A stretch of 64,000 bases of DNA. It comes from Opitutia bacterium (GTDB lineage: Bacteria; Verrucomicrobiota; Verrucomicrobiia; Opitutales; Opitutaceae). The position numbers and the translations under genes were made by a program. The stretch spans positions 124,001 through 188,000 of the forward strand of contig JACPIS010000001.1 in the NCBI GenBank assembly GCA_016187925.1, in the 5' to 3' direction. Numbering within the stretch: position 1 is the stretch's first letter; each line of letters begins with the position of its first letter. Positions 35,882 to 44,608 of the stretch are shown in pieces. The notes under the pieces were generated by a model, which searched no databases, had not been told where the DNA came from, and worked only from the letters and a program-made list of their open reading frames with translations.

Positions 35882-35904
35882 CTAAATCCGTCGACGGCAT
35901 TTAG
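35882..35904. promoter_or_regulatory. Near-palindrome inside the divergent rho2/acs promoter region
   Basis: CTAAATCCGTC-GACGGCATTTAG is a 23-bp inverted repeat with a one-base bulge. It lies between TTGACC (35875-35880, possible -35) and CATTTA (35898-35903, possible -10) for the rightward acs gene. Its place over the spacer would suit an operator. No regulator is identified. Confidence 0.35.
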
Positions 35905-35939
35905 GGCTCTGCGAACCCCAACCCCAAAAGGAGAAACCA

Positions 35940-37890
35940 GTGACGGACCAAACGATTACCTCAGTGTCCCGGGAGAGTCAAACCCTCGGCCGAGTTCAAG
36001 GGCCAAGCAAACCTTGGCAGCTTCGCGGTTTACCGTAGGCTCTACGCCGAGTCTGTCAACGCTCCAGAGAAATTTTGGGCCAAACAGGGCAAGGAACACA
36101 TCGTCTGGCGCAAACCTTTCCGGCAGGTCCTGCAATGGAAGTCGCCGCACGCCAAGTGGTTCGTAGGTGGCAAGTTGAACGTCGCCGAAAACTGCCTCGA
36201 TCGCCATCTCGGCACGGCGCGCGAGAACAAGGCCGCATTAATTTTCGAAGGCGAGCCGGGCGACGTCCGCACGATCACCTACAAGCAGCTGCATTTCCAC
36301 GTCTGCCGCCTCGCGCACATCCTCGAGAACATGGGCGTCAAGGCCGGCGATCGCGTCGCCATCTACCTGCCGATGATTCCCGAGGCGATCATCGCGATGC
36401 TCGGCTGCGCGCGCGTCGGCGCCGTGCACACGGTCGTCTTCGGCGGCTTCAGCCCCGAGGCGCTCAAGGACCGCATCAACGACTGCAAGGCCAAGCTCGT
36501 CATCACCGCCGACGGCGGCTGGCGCCGCGGCAAGGTCATCGAGCTGAAGGCCAACGTCGACAAGGCCGTCGAGGGCGCGCCGTGCGTGCAGAGCGTGCTC
36601 GTCGTCAAGCGCTGCGGCAATCCCGTCAACATGGTCGAGGGCCGCGACACCTGGTGGCGCGAGGCCTGGGAAGGCGCGCCGAATTACCACGACGCGAAAG
36701 CCTTCGATTCAGAGCACCCGCTCTTCATCCTCTACACCAGCGGCTCCACCGGCAAACCCAAGGGCGTGCTCCACACCAGCGCCGGCTACCTGCTCGGCGC
36801 GAAGCTCAGCTCGCACTTCGTCTTCGATCTCAAGGAAAACGACCGCTACTTCTGCTCGGCCGACATCGGTTGGATCACCGGCCACAGCTACGTCGTCTAC
36901 GGCCTGCTGGCCAACGGCGCGACGATCTTCCTCTACGAGGGCGCGCCCAACCAGCCGCAGCCCGACCGGTTCTGGCAGATGATCGACCGGCACGGCCTCA
37001 CCATCCTCTACACCGCGCCGACCGCCATCCGCGCCTTCATGCGCTGGGGCGACAACTACGTGCTCAGCCACCGCCTCGACTCGCTCCGCCTGCTCGGCAC
37101 CGTCGGCGAGCCCATCAACCCCGAGGCGTGGATGTGGTATCACCGGATGATCGGCAAAAAGAAATGCCCGATCGTCGACACTTGGTGGCAGACCGAGACC
37201 GGCTCCATCATGATCACGCCGCTCCCCGGCATCACACCGACCAAGCCCGGCTCGGCCACGCTGCCGTTCTTCGGCGTCGCGCCGAAGGTCGTCGATTCCG
37301 ACGGCAACGAGGTCCCGCGCAACAGCGGCGGCAAGCTCGTCATCACGAAGCCCTGGCCCTCGATGCTCCGCACGCTCTGGGGCGATGACGAGCGCTTCAA
37401 GAAGGCCTATTACAGCGAATTCCCGCACAAGCCCGACCTGTACTTCACCGGCGACGGCGCCCGGCAGGACAAGGACGGCTACTTTTGGATCGTCGGCCGC
37501 ATCGACGATGTGCTCAACGTCTCCGGTCATCGCATCGGCACCGCCGAGGTCGAGAGCGCGCTCGTCTCGCACCCGATGGTCGCCGAGGCCGCCGCCGTCG
37601 GCCGTCCCGACGAACTCAAAGGGCAGTCGCTCGTCGTCTTCGTCACGCTCAAAGCCGGCCAGCAGGCCAGCGAGGAGCTGAAGGAGACGCTGCGCAACCA
37701 CGTCGGCAAGGAGATCGGCTCGCTCGCGAAGCCCGACCAGATCCGCTTCGCCGCCGGTCTGCCCAAGACGCGCTCCGGGAAAATCATGCGCCGCCTGCTC
37801 AAGGAGCTCGCCACGAGCGGCGACATCAAGGGCGACACGACCACGCTCGAGGACTTTTCCGTCATCGCCGCCCTCCAACAGGACGAATGA
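35940..37890 (+). CDS. acs: Acetyl-CoA synthetase, with an apparent +1 frameshift near the 5' end
   Basis: The track begins at an internal TTG (36175), but homology extends further. A GTG at 35940, six bases after AAGGAG, opens [13 protein letters not shown], a normal Acs beginning. That frame stops at 36036. The continuation ([19 protein letters not shown] ... [12 protein letters not shown]) is in the +1 frame, the switch falling near 35977-35992 at a CAAACCCTC stretch, and then runs open to 37890. The main body is intact: '[17 protein letters not shown]', '[11 protein letters not shown]', '[10 protein letters not shown]', and '[10 protein letters not shown]' with the acetylation-regulated Lys. 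The enzyme makes acetyl-CoA from acetate via acetyl-AMP. A single-base sequencing error, a recent null mutation and a programmed shift are all possible. Confidence 0.85.
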
Positions 37891-37907
37891 TCTCCCGCTC
37901 CGGCTAA

Positions 37908-38459
37908 ATGTTTCTGGCTCCCGCAGGGGCCACCAAACCACGGGCAGCCTTCACGCTGCTCGAGTTGCTGGCTGTCCTCGCGCTCATCGCGGTGCTGACC
38001 GGACTTGTCCTCGGCGGCGGCCGCTATGCCAACGAACATGGCCGCACCGCGCGCGCCAAGGCCGAGCTGGCGGCGCTCTCCGCGGCGCTTGAAGCCTATC
38101 AGCGCGCTTACGGCGACTACCCGCAAACCGACGACGAGGCCCGGCTGCTCCAATCGTTGCTTGGCCGGCGCGGTCCGCTCGGGGCGACGGTTGCCGGCCG
38201 CCCGTTGATTGAAACGGTCAAATTCACGACCGCTGACGCGCACGATCCGTTTATCGACGCGACCGCGGTGCTGGCCGACCCGTGGGGCCGCGCCTACGTC
38301 TACGCCTACAAGGTGCCTGCGGTCGGCTGGAGCAATCCCGGCTATGTGCTCTATTCGCCCGGTCCCGACGGGAAAGAGTCGGGCGCATTGCTGCCCGGCG
38401 GTCTGGTCGATTCCACGTCGCCGGAAAACGCCGACAATCTCTACGCCAACCGTCCATGA
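37908..38459 (+). CDS. Type II secretion pseudopilin, GspG-like
   Basis: A 183-residue prepilin-like protein. After a 14-residue basic leader comes 'AFTLLELLAVLALIAVLTGL', the methylation/cleavage motif and membrane helix. The residue before the conserved Phe is Ala, not Gly, which is tolerated in some pseudopilins but not ideal for prepilin peptidase. The C-terminal part has 'YGDYPQTDDEARLLQSLL' and 'DPWGRAYVYAYKVP', matching the GspG core (DPWGxxYxY), and 'YSPGPDGKESG', its calcium-loop region. It starts 17 bp after acs and leads a cluster of six related genes. Confidence 0.85.
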   Translation: MFLAPAGATKPRAAFTLLELLAVLALIAVLTGLVLGGGRYANEHGRTARAKAELAALSAALEAYQRAYGDYPQTDDEARLLQSLLGRRGPLGATVAGRPLIETVKFTTADAHDPFIDATAVLADPWGRAYVYAYKVPAVGWSNPGYVLYSPGPDGKESGALLPGGLVDSTSPENADNLYANRP

Positions 38460-38578
38460 CCTCGTCTCACCCGCCGTCGCCACTTTCCGTCCGCGGGAGG
38501 GGCTTTACGCCCCGACTTCCGGCTACGGCCTCCGCCTCGTCGGGGCATAAAGCCCCTCCCACATTCCCTCGGCTGAGA

Positions 38579-39271
38579 ATGTCTGATTCGCCCGCACGGT
38601 TCCGCGCTGCCGCCCACGATTCGCGCCATCGTCACCGCCGGGGCTTCACGTTGCTCGAGCTGCTGGCGGTCATCGCGATCATCGGCATCCTGGCGGCACT
38701 GCTGTTTCCAAGTTTCGGGGCGGCGCGCCGTTCGGCGAATCACGCGAAGACGCGCGTGCAATTCAGTCAGTGGGCCGCGGCCATCGAGTCTTTCCGCGCG
38801 GAATATGGCTACTATCCGCAATTCCACGACTCGAATCTCGTCAACCCGCCCGGGCAGAACACCGACCCGTCGTCGTTGCATCTCTTCCACGACTTGCTCG
38901 CGGCCCGGCGGCGCGACGGCTCGGTTTTGCCCGCCTACAACACCGCGGATGCGCTGAATCCCGAGACGCAGAACCGGAAGCTCATCGCGTTTCACGCCTT
39001 CAGCGAAGCCGACTTGGCCGACGCGAGCGCTCCGTCGCCGCACTTGCTGCGCGATGCCTTCGGCAACACCGAGATCGCCGTGCTCGTGGACCGCAATCTC
39101 GATGGGGTCATCAACGCGACCGACTATCCGGGCGGCTGGCCGCTGGTCGCCGGCCTGCGCCCGACGCCGACCGACCTCCCAGCCACCGGCGTGCACGCCG
39201 GGGCCGTCTTCTACGCACCGGCACCCGAGGCCACCGCCGCCGCCCCGGAGTTTGTCTTCAGTTGGAAATGA
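38579..39271 (+). CDS. Pseudopilin with prepilin N-terminal methylation motif
   Basis: The true start is probably the ATG at 38579 (MSDSPARFRAAAHDSRH, 230 residues) rather than the track's 38282. A basic leader ends RRG, then FTLLELLAVIAIIGILAALL, a textbook class III signal with Gly before Phe. The body shows 'FRAEYGYYPQF' and a later 'FGNTEIAVLVDRNLDG' segment. It resembles the verrucomicrobial/planctomycete prepilin-like proteins and GspG in outline. About 120 bp separate it from the previous gene, including a hairpin of the GGGGCTTTACGCCCCG / CGGGGCATAAAGCCCC kind at 38500-38560. Its stop overlaps the next start by 4 nt. Confidence 0.8.
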   Translation: MSDSPARFRAAAHDSRHRHRRGFTLLELLAVIAIIGILAALLFPSFGAARRSANHAKTRVQFSQWAAAIESFRAEYGYYPQFHDSNLVNPPGQNTDPSSLHLFHDLLAARRRDGSVLPAYNTADALNPETQNRKLIAFHAFSEADLADASAPSPHLLRDAFGNTEIAVLVDRNLDGVINATDYPGGWPLVAGLRPTPTDLPATGVHAGAVFYAPAPEATAAAPEFVFSWK

Positions 39272-39963
39272 CTCCGCGCCGCTCCATCGCTGCATATACG
39301 CTGCTCGAGCTGCTTGTGGTCGTGGGACTCGTTGCCGGTCTCTCGTTTTTTCTGGTTGGCGGGTTGCGCGGCGGTGGCCGGTCGGTCGCGCTGCAATCGG
39401 GCCAGTCAACGCTGGCCAATCTCGTCACGGCGGCGCGCACCAAGGCCATGGCCTCGGGCCAGTCGGCCCGGATATTGGTCCATGTCGACCCGGGCAGCGC
39501 CGACGCTTCCACCCGTTACCTTCGCTACCTCGTGCTCCAGGTTCAGGCGGGCGGCGTCTGGCAGCCGGTGCCGGTCGCAGAGGCATATTTGCTCGAGGGC
39601 GTTTTCGTGGTGCCGGGCAACTTCGCCAACATGCCCGCCGGACTCTTCGCGGCGGACACCGTCACGCCTTGGACGAAATCGGATGGCTCGCCGCTGCGTT
39701 CCACGGCGCTCCGGACCGCCTCGATCACTTCCGAGATCATCAACTCCACCGCGGCTGAACAGTGGGTGAGCATCACCTTCGCCGCCGCCGGCACGACCGC
39801 GCAGTCGGGCGATCTGATCCTGGCGCTAGGGAAAATCCGCCCGCCCGGCTCCTCTGCGCCGGGCGACGCGCCGGTGGAATTGGAGAATCCCGAGGAAGTG
39901 CGCGGGCTCGCCCTGAGCGCCTACGGTCTGCCCGTGCTCGTGAATGGCCGCGCCAGTTTTTGA
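39268..39963 (+). CDS. Pseudopilin, GspH-like
   Basis: From the ATG at 39268, overlapping the previous stop (ATGA), this gives 231 residues. The leader is short, and the motif reads AYTLLELLVVVGLVAGLSFF, with Tyr where Phe is usual and Ala before it. It continues 'LANLVTAARTKAMASGQSAR', a pattern typical of GspH/FimT-type minor pseudopilins, which sit at the pseudopilus tip. The rest is beta-rich. It lies in a tightly packed operon and is therefore likely made together with its neighbours. Confidence 0.75.
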   Translation: MTPRRSIAAYTLLELLVVVGLVAGLSFFLVGGLRGGGRSVALQSGQSTLANLVTAARTKAMASGQSARILVHVDPGSADASTRYLRYLVLQVQAGGVWQPVPVAEAYLLEGVFVVPGNFANMPAGLFAADTVTPWTKSDGSPLRSTALRTASITSEIINSTAAEQWVSITFAAAGTTAQSGDLILALGKIRPPGSSAPGDAPVELENPEEVRGLALSAYGLPVLVNGRASF

Positions 39964-39966
39964 GCC

Positions 39967-40494
39967 ATGCTTCGCCCGCGCTTACGTTGTGCCTTCTCGC
40001 TGATCGAGGTCGTGATCGCCGTGGGTATCTTCGCCTTGGCGGTGACTACGGCCCTCGCGCTGCTGCCGGCGCTCACCCGGCAGTCGGGCGACACGACTGA
40101 TGCGCTGACCGCCCAGCGGCTGCCCGATAGGATTCGCGTCGAGCTGCAACGGCTGGCAACCAGCGGCGGCTTTGATGCGCTGGCGAATCGGGTGCCGGTC
40201 ATGACGGCGCCGTTGACCGGCGGACTCGAGCTGGCAGCGGCGCATGATGGTGCAAAACTGCACTCGGTCGGTTACCTGCCGCCAGCGCTCAGCGAGCAGC
40301 TGCCGCTGGCAGAGCAGTATTTTGCCGTCGAAGTCTGGCGCTTTGCACAGCCTCCGCTGGCTTACGATTCCTCGGCCGCGGTACTGGCGCTCTATGTGCG
40401 CGTTTCGTGGCCGTATCGGACGCCCGCGTCGTCCGCGCCCACGGCGTTGGCCGACCGGCAACAGCTCACCTGTGTCGTCTCGCTGCGCCGATGA
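39967..40494 (+). CDS. Pseudopilin, GspI-like
   Basis: A 175-residue protein opening MLRPRLRCAFSLIEVVIAVG. 'FSLIEVVIAVGIFALAV' is the form of the methylation motif found in GspI (SLIEVLVA-type), again with Ala before Phe. The remainder is a compact globular domain without recognised motifs. It begins 3 bp after the GspH-like gene, and its stop overlaps the GspJ-like start by 4 nt. Assignment to GspI rests on the motif style, length and position between H- and J-like genes. Confidence 0.75.
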   Translation: MLRPRLRCAFSLIEVVIAVGIFALAVTTALALLPALTRQSGDTTDALTAQRLPDRIRVELQRLATSGGFDALANRVPVMTAPLTGGLELAAAHDGAKLHSVGYLPPALSEQLPLAEQYFAVEVWRFAQPPLAYDSSAAVLALYVRVSWPYRTPASSAPTALADRQQLTCVVSLRR

Positions 40495-41498
40495 ACAACC
40501 CTCGTCTCACTCGCGGCTTCACCCTGCTCGAATTGCTGGTTGCCGTGACTATCACGCTCCTGCTGGCGGGCGTCATGCTGGCAGTTACGATCGGCACGCT
40601 GAATCTGTGGCGCCGAACCCAGGACGACTTTACCGCTGCCGCCCAGGCTAAACTTGCCCTGGACCTGATCGAGCGTGACCTGCAGGCCGGCGTTTTCCGG
40701 AAGGACGGCGTGAACACCTGGCTGGCGGCGGACGTGATCGATACCGCGGCGGCGCTGGATAATCACGGCTGGCGGACCGCTGCGCGGATGAAGCCGGCGA
40801 CGGGCGAAAGCCTGCGCCTCGTGCCCGAGACGTTGAACGGGCTGGTGCCGGGTATCGCCGCTGCGCGCTTCGGACTATCGGGCGTGTGGCTGCGGTTTAT
40901 CACCACAAACGTCGAGTCAGGCGGCAGCCTGCCAGTCGCCGTTGCCTATCAGTTGGTGCGCCGGCCGGTCAGCGGCAGCAACACCGCGGCGAGCAACCCG
41001 GCCGAGGTGCGCTATTCGCTGTTCCGCTCGGCCGTGGCCGTGGACACGACGTTGGCCAGCGGGTATGACGTGACCGTCTTGGCCTACGGGAGCGGCTCGG
41101 CGAGTCCGAGCGCCACGCGGACGGCCGCCACCCTCACCAATCCAAACACGATGGATGCCCTTGCCACCAACGTCGTGGATCTCGGCGCCTGGCTCTACGT
41201 GCGAGACCCGGCGGGCGCGCTGCGGCGGATTTTTCCGGCCACCGACGCCGATCTGTCGCACGGTGCACGCGATGACGGCACGGCTTCCGATGCCAATCGC
41301 TACCCCGACGTGGCGGATGTCATGGTGCGCATCCTCACGGAGGAGGGCGCCCGCCGGATCGAGGCGATGGAGCAGGGGAGCGGCGCCCTGACCCGGCCCG
41401 CGGACTACGCGACGGATGCCGCCTGGTGGTGGGCCGTGGTCGAGGCCAATTCCCGCGTGTTCGTGCGACGCGTGGAGCGGAAGGGAGGCAGTCTGTGA
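40491..41498 (+). CDS. Pseudopilin, GspJ-like
   Basis: The ATG at 40491 (MNNPRLTRGFTLLELLVAVT) overlaps the previous stop and gives 335 residues. The cleavage motif RG-FTLLELLVAVTITLLLAG is canonical. It continues with 'WRRTQDDFTAAAQAKLALDLIERDLQA', the GspJ/PilW-style segment that follows the helix. The protein is longer than classical GspJ (about 200), with extra Ala/Thr-rich regions in the second half. It is the fifth gene in the cluster. The stop overlaps the GTG of the next gene. Confidence 0.78.
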   Translation: MNNPRLTRGFTLLELLVAVTITLLLAGVMLAVTIGTLNLWRRTQDDFTAAAQAKLALDLIERDLQAGVFRKDGVNTWLAADVIDTAAALDNHGWRTAARMKPATGESLRLVPETLNGLVPGIAAARFGLSGVWLRFITTNVESGGSLPVAVAYQLVRRPVSGSNTAASNPAEVRYSLFRSAVAVDTTLASGYDVTVLAYGSGSASPSATRTAATLTNPNTMDALATNVVDLGAWLYVRDPAGALRRIFPATDADLSHGARDDGTASDANRYPDVADVMVRILTEEGARRIEAMEQGSGALTRPADYATDAAWWWAVVEANSRVFVRRVERKGGSL

Positions 41499-42766
41499 CA
41501 CACCGCGCGTCAAGGGACCGTCGCGCCGGTTTCGCGTTGGTCCTCACGCTGGCGTTGCTCGTCCTGCTTGTGCTGGCGCTCTACGCGCTGAGTGCGCTGA
41601 GCCGGACCGGCGGTCAGGTGGCCGGGAGCGGCGCCTATCAGACGCAGGCCCGGCAGCATGCATTGCTGGCCTTGGACATCGGATTGGGTGAACTGCAGCG
41701 GCACGCCGGTGACGACACGCGCATCACGGGTATGGCGGGCGTCACGGGCGTTGCGGCCAACGCCAGTAACAGCACGCGGCATTGGTGCGGTGTCTGGCGT
41801 AGCGATGGCGCCTTCGTTGGCTGGCTGACTTCCGGAGCGCAGACCAACGGGGTCGCCGCAGTGCAGAACGGTTTGCAGGCGGTCGAACTCGTCTCTGCGG
41901 GCAGCGTCGGTGCTGCGGCGGCCAACTCCGAGCATGTCATCGCGGGCAAGCTCCCCGTGACGGTTGCCGAGGTTCCCGGCGCTCCCGGAGTCGCCACGAC
42001 GGCAGGCCGCTACGCTTACCTCGTTCTCGATGAGGGCGTGAAGGTCAGCGCGTACTCCCCGCCGGCTGAACTGCGGTTGCCCGGGGTGCCGCCCTTGCTC
42101 ACCAGCACGTCTGCCACTTCAGCGCAGGGCAAACTGCGGACAGCGTACGGCACCTACTCGGCGAGACTGCCGGCGATGCTGAGCTACGAGCAGCTGAGTT
42201 TGCTGCCAACCCCGCTCACAGCACTGACGCCCTCGGTGCTGCAGGACAACTTTCACCACGTCACGCTCACAGGACGGACGGTCGAAGGCGGCCGCTATTA
42301 CACCGGCCAGATCAACCTCAACACTACTTCGGCCATCGTCTGGCGCAGCATCCTCGAGACCTATAATTCCGCCCCCGGCGCCACACCCCTCTCCAGCGCC
42401 AACCTCACCTCCCGCGGCAACGCCATCGCGAACGGATTCGCCGCATCCAACTCCGGCAAGTCGGTCAACGGCCCCTTCACCTCGGTCGCGGCATTCGGCG
42501 GCAGCACGCTGCTTTCGGGCAATCTGCCCAGTCCGACCACAGCGGCGCAGTTCATGAGCGCCATCGGCACGATGCTGACCGTGCGTTCGGACACCTTTCG
42601 CATCCGCGGCTACGGAGAGGCGCTTAACCCCGCCGACAGCACCGGGATTGAAGCCACGGCGTATTGCGAGGCCATCGTCCAGCGCACCCTCGATCCGGCG
42701 CCCAACGGCCTCGGCCGGCGGTTTGTCGTGCTTCACTTCCGTTGGCTCGGACCAACCGACCTCTAA
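41495..42766 (+). CDS. GspK/PilX-like cluster protein
   Basis: Starting at the GTG at 41495 (overlap GTGA with the upstream stop, good GGAGG before it) gives 423 residues. The leader RAG is followed by FALVLTLALLVLLVLALYAL, the hydrophobic start typical of PilX/GspK-like minor pilins lacking the Glu at position 5. 'RQHALLALDIGLGELQRHAGDD' is the usual downstream segment. The rest is a large secreted domain with low-complexity Ala/Thr/Ser stretches and a C-terminal 'FRIRGYGEALN' beta region. In type II systems GspK caps the pseudopilus. Here it closes the six-gene cluster. Similar cassettes are known in Verrucomicrobiota. Confidence 0.7.
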   Translation: MTHRASRDRRAGFALVLTLALLVLLVLALYALSALSRTGGQVAGSGAYQTQARQHALLALDIGLGELQRHAGDDTRITGMAGVTGVAANASNSTRHWCGVWRSDGAFVGWLTSGAQTNGVAAVQNGLQAVELVSAGSVGAAAANSEHVIAGKLPVTVAEVPGAPGVATTAGRYAYLVLDEGVKVSAYSPPAELRLPGVPPLLTSTSATSAQGKLRTAYGTYSARLPAMLSYEQLSLLPTPLTALTPSVLQDNFHHVTLTGRTVEGGRYYTGQINLNTTSAIVWRSILETYNSAPGATPLSSANLTSRGNAIANGFAASNSGKSVNGPFTSVAAFGGSTLLSGNLPSPTTAAQFMSAIGTMLTVRSDTFRIRGYGEALNPADSTGIEATAYCEAIVQRTLDPAPNGLGRRFVVLHFRWLGPTDL

Positions 42767-42819
42767 AAAAATCTTGTGGATTTCGCCCGCAAATTATGTC
42801 TTCTACGCCGTTCTCGGTC

Positions 42820-42894
42820 GCCAGAGTAGCTCAGTGGTAGAGCAGGGGACTCATAAGCCCTTGGTCGGCAGTTCAATCCTGCCCTCTGGCACCA
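42820..42894 (+). tRNA. tRNA-Met (anticodon CAT, elongator-type)
   Basis: The cloverleaf is complete: acceptor GCCAGAG / CTCTGGC, D-arm GCTCAGTGGTAGAGC, anticodon loop CTCATAA with CAT, T-arm GGCAGTTCAATCCTGCC, and an encoded CCA. The acceptor arm is fully paired at position 1-72 (G-C), so it is an elongator rather than initiator tRNA. A weak promoter-like TTGTGG lies 41 bp upstream. It borders the restriction/anticodon-nuclease operon. Confidence 0.95.
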
Positions 42895-42923
42895 CTTTTC
42901 ACCAGTCGCCGGCTGGAAAGCAA

Positions 42924-42958
42924 CAAACCGCGGTCAACTCCGCGGTTTGCTCTTTTTC
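42924..42958. terminator. Intrinsic terminator after tRNA-Met
   Basis: CAAACCGCGG-TCAACT-CCGCGGTTTG is a perfect 10-bp stem followed by CTCTTTTTC. It ends rightward tRNA transcription just before the convergent hsdM stop. Confidence 0.88.
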
Positions 42959-42976
42959 AACGAAATGGGAAGCGGG

Positions 42977-44608
42977 TTACTTCTCTGAATTGCCGTAGGG
43001 TATCGGGGGCAACCGAAGCTCCCCGAGGAATTTGTTATGCCGGCGGGCAGCATCGGTGATTTTTCGCTCCAGCTCGACCAGCCCAGAGTGAGTCTTGGCC
43101 AGATCAATCTCCGCTTCGGCGGTGGCCGTGCTGATGTAGCGGGAGATGTTCAGGTTGTAGCCTTCGGCTTCGATGCGATCCAGCGGGACGCGCTTGGAGT
43201 AACGGTCTTCCTCGCGGCGGTCGCGGTAGGTTTCGACGATCTTGTCGATATGCTCCGCGGAGAGAACATTCTGGCGCTTGCCTTTTTCAAAGTGCTCGGC
43301 GGCATTGATAAAGAGGACGTCATCGGGCTTCTTGCACTTCTTGAGGACGAGGATGCAGACGGGGATTCCGGTGGAGTAGAAGAGATTCGCGGGCAGGCCG
43401 ATGACGGTGTCGACGTGACCGTCTTTGAGGAGCTTCGTGCGGATACGTTCTTCGGCGCCGCCGCGGAAGAGGACGCCGTGGGGCAGGATGATGGCCATGA
43501 CGCCCTGCTCCTTCAGGTAGTGGAAGCCGTGGAGGAGAAAGGCGAAGTCGGCGGCGGATTTGGGGGCGATGCCGTGGTTTTTGAAGCGGACGTCCTCGCC
43601 CAGCTCCTCCTTCGATTCCCAGCGGAGACTGAAGGGCGGGTTGGCGACGATGGCGTCGAACTTGGGCATCTTGGCGGGGTTCGTCTCCCGTAGTATGTCC
43701 CAGTCGTTGGTGAGGGTGTCGCCGTGGTAGATTTCGAACTCCGTATCCTTCACCCCGTGCAGCAGCATGTTCATGCGGGCGAGATTGTAGGTCGTGATGT
43801 TCTTCTCCTGGCCGTGGATTTTGCCGATGGTGCCGCCCTGCTTCTTGAGCTGCTGCCGCACATTGAGGAGGAGTGAGCCGGAGCCGCAGGCGAAGTCGAA
43901 GACGCTGCCGAGGTGCTTCACCGGGCCGGTATTTGGCTCCTGACTGTCGAGGGTGACGATACGCGAGAGAATCGTAGAGATCTGTTGCGGGGTGTAGAAC
44001 TCGCCCGCCTTCCTGCCGGAGCCGGCGGCGAACTGGCCGATGAGGTATTCGTAGGCATCGCCGAGGGCGTCGACGTCGCTGGAGAACTCCTTCAGGCCCT
44101 TGGCGATCTCCTTGATAATGTCGCAGAGCTTGGCGTTTTTGTCGGCGTGGGTGCGGCCGAGTTTTTCAGAGCTGAGGTTGATCTCGGAGAAGAGGCCGAG
44201 AAAAGCGCTCTCAAAGGACTCGTTTTCGATGTATTTGAAGCCCTCGCGCAGCGTTTCCAGAAGGTCGCCGCTCTGGTTCTTGGCGAGGTTGGCGATGTTG
44301 GCCCAGAGGTGGTCCGGCTTGATGACGTAGTGGACCTTGCGCCGCATCTGCTTCTCGAAATCCACGACGTCGCCGGGATTGTTGGCATACCAGATCGCGA
44401 GCGGGACACGGGGATCATCGGCCCCGAACTTCGGGTAGTCGGAGCCTAGCTCCTTTTTGGCGGCGACCTCATAGTTGTCGGAGAGGTAGCGCAGGAAGAG
44501 GAAGGCCAGCATGTAGTCGCGGAAGTCGTCCGCGTTCATCGCGCCGCGCAGTTGGTCGGCGATCGCCCACAAGGTTTTGCCGAGGCGTTGTTGGTCTTGG
44601 GCGGTCAT
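42977..44608 (-). CDS. hsdM: Type I restriction-modification system DNA methyltransferase subunit HsdM
   Basis: A 543-residue N6-adenine methyltransferase. The helical HsdM_N domain (about 5-150; 'LWAIADQLRGAMNADDFRDYMLAFLFLRYLSD') is complete. The SAM motif FDFACGSGSLLL is near 238 and the catalytic NPPFSLRW near 320. The C-terminal HsdS-binding tail is present. HsdM2-HsdS methylates the host recognition site. It is the last gene of the leftward operon, and its ATG overlaps the prrC stop by 4 nt. Confidence 0.96.
   Translation of the reverse strand: MTAQDQQRLGKTLWAIADQLRGAMNADDFRDYMLAFLFLRYLSDNYEVAAKKELGSDYPKFGADDPRVPLAIWYANNPGDVVDFEKQMRRKVHYVIKPDHLWANIANLAKNQSGDLLETLREGFKYIENESFESAFLGLFSEINLSSEKLGRTHADKNAKLCDIIKEIAKGLKEFSSDVDALGDAYEYLIGQFAAGSGRKAGEFYTPQQISTILSRIVTLDSQEPNTGPVKHLGSVFDFACGSGSLLLNVRQQLKKQGGTIGKIHGQEKNITTYNLARMNMLLHGVKDTEFEIYHGDTLTNDWDILRETNPAKMPKFDAIVANPPFSLRWESKEELGEDVRFKNHGIAPKSAADFAFLLHGFHYLKEQGVMAIILPHGVLFRGGAEERIRTKLLKDGHVDTVIGLPANLFYSTGIPVCILVLKKCKKPDDVLFINAAEHFEKGKRQNVLSAEHIDKIVETYRDRREEDRYSKRVPLDRIEAEGYNLNISRYISTATAEAEIDLAKTHSGLVELERKITDAARRHNKFLGELRLPPIPYGNSEK

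Noticed and set aside
37908-42766. Verru_Chthon cassette (proteins A-D)
   Set aside because: The gene sizes and the GspG-K-like order fit a type II pseudopilin set better; the very large A protein is missing.
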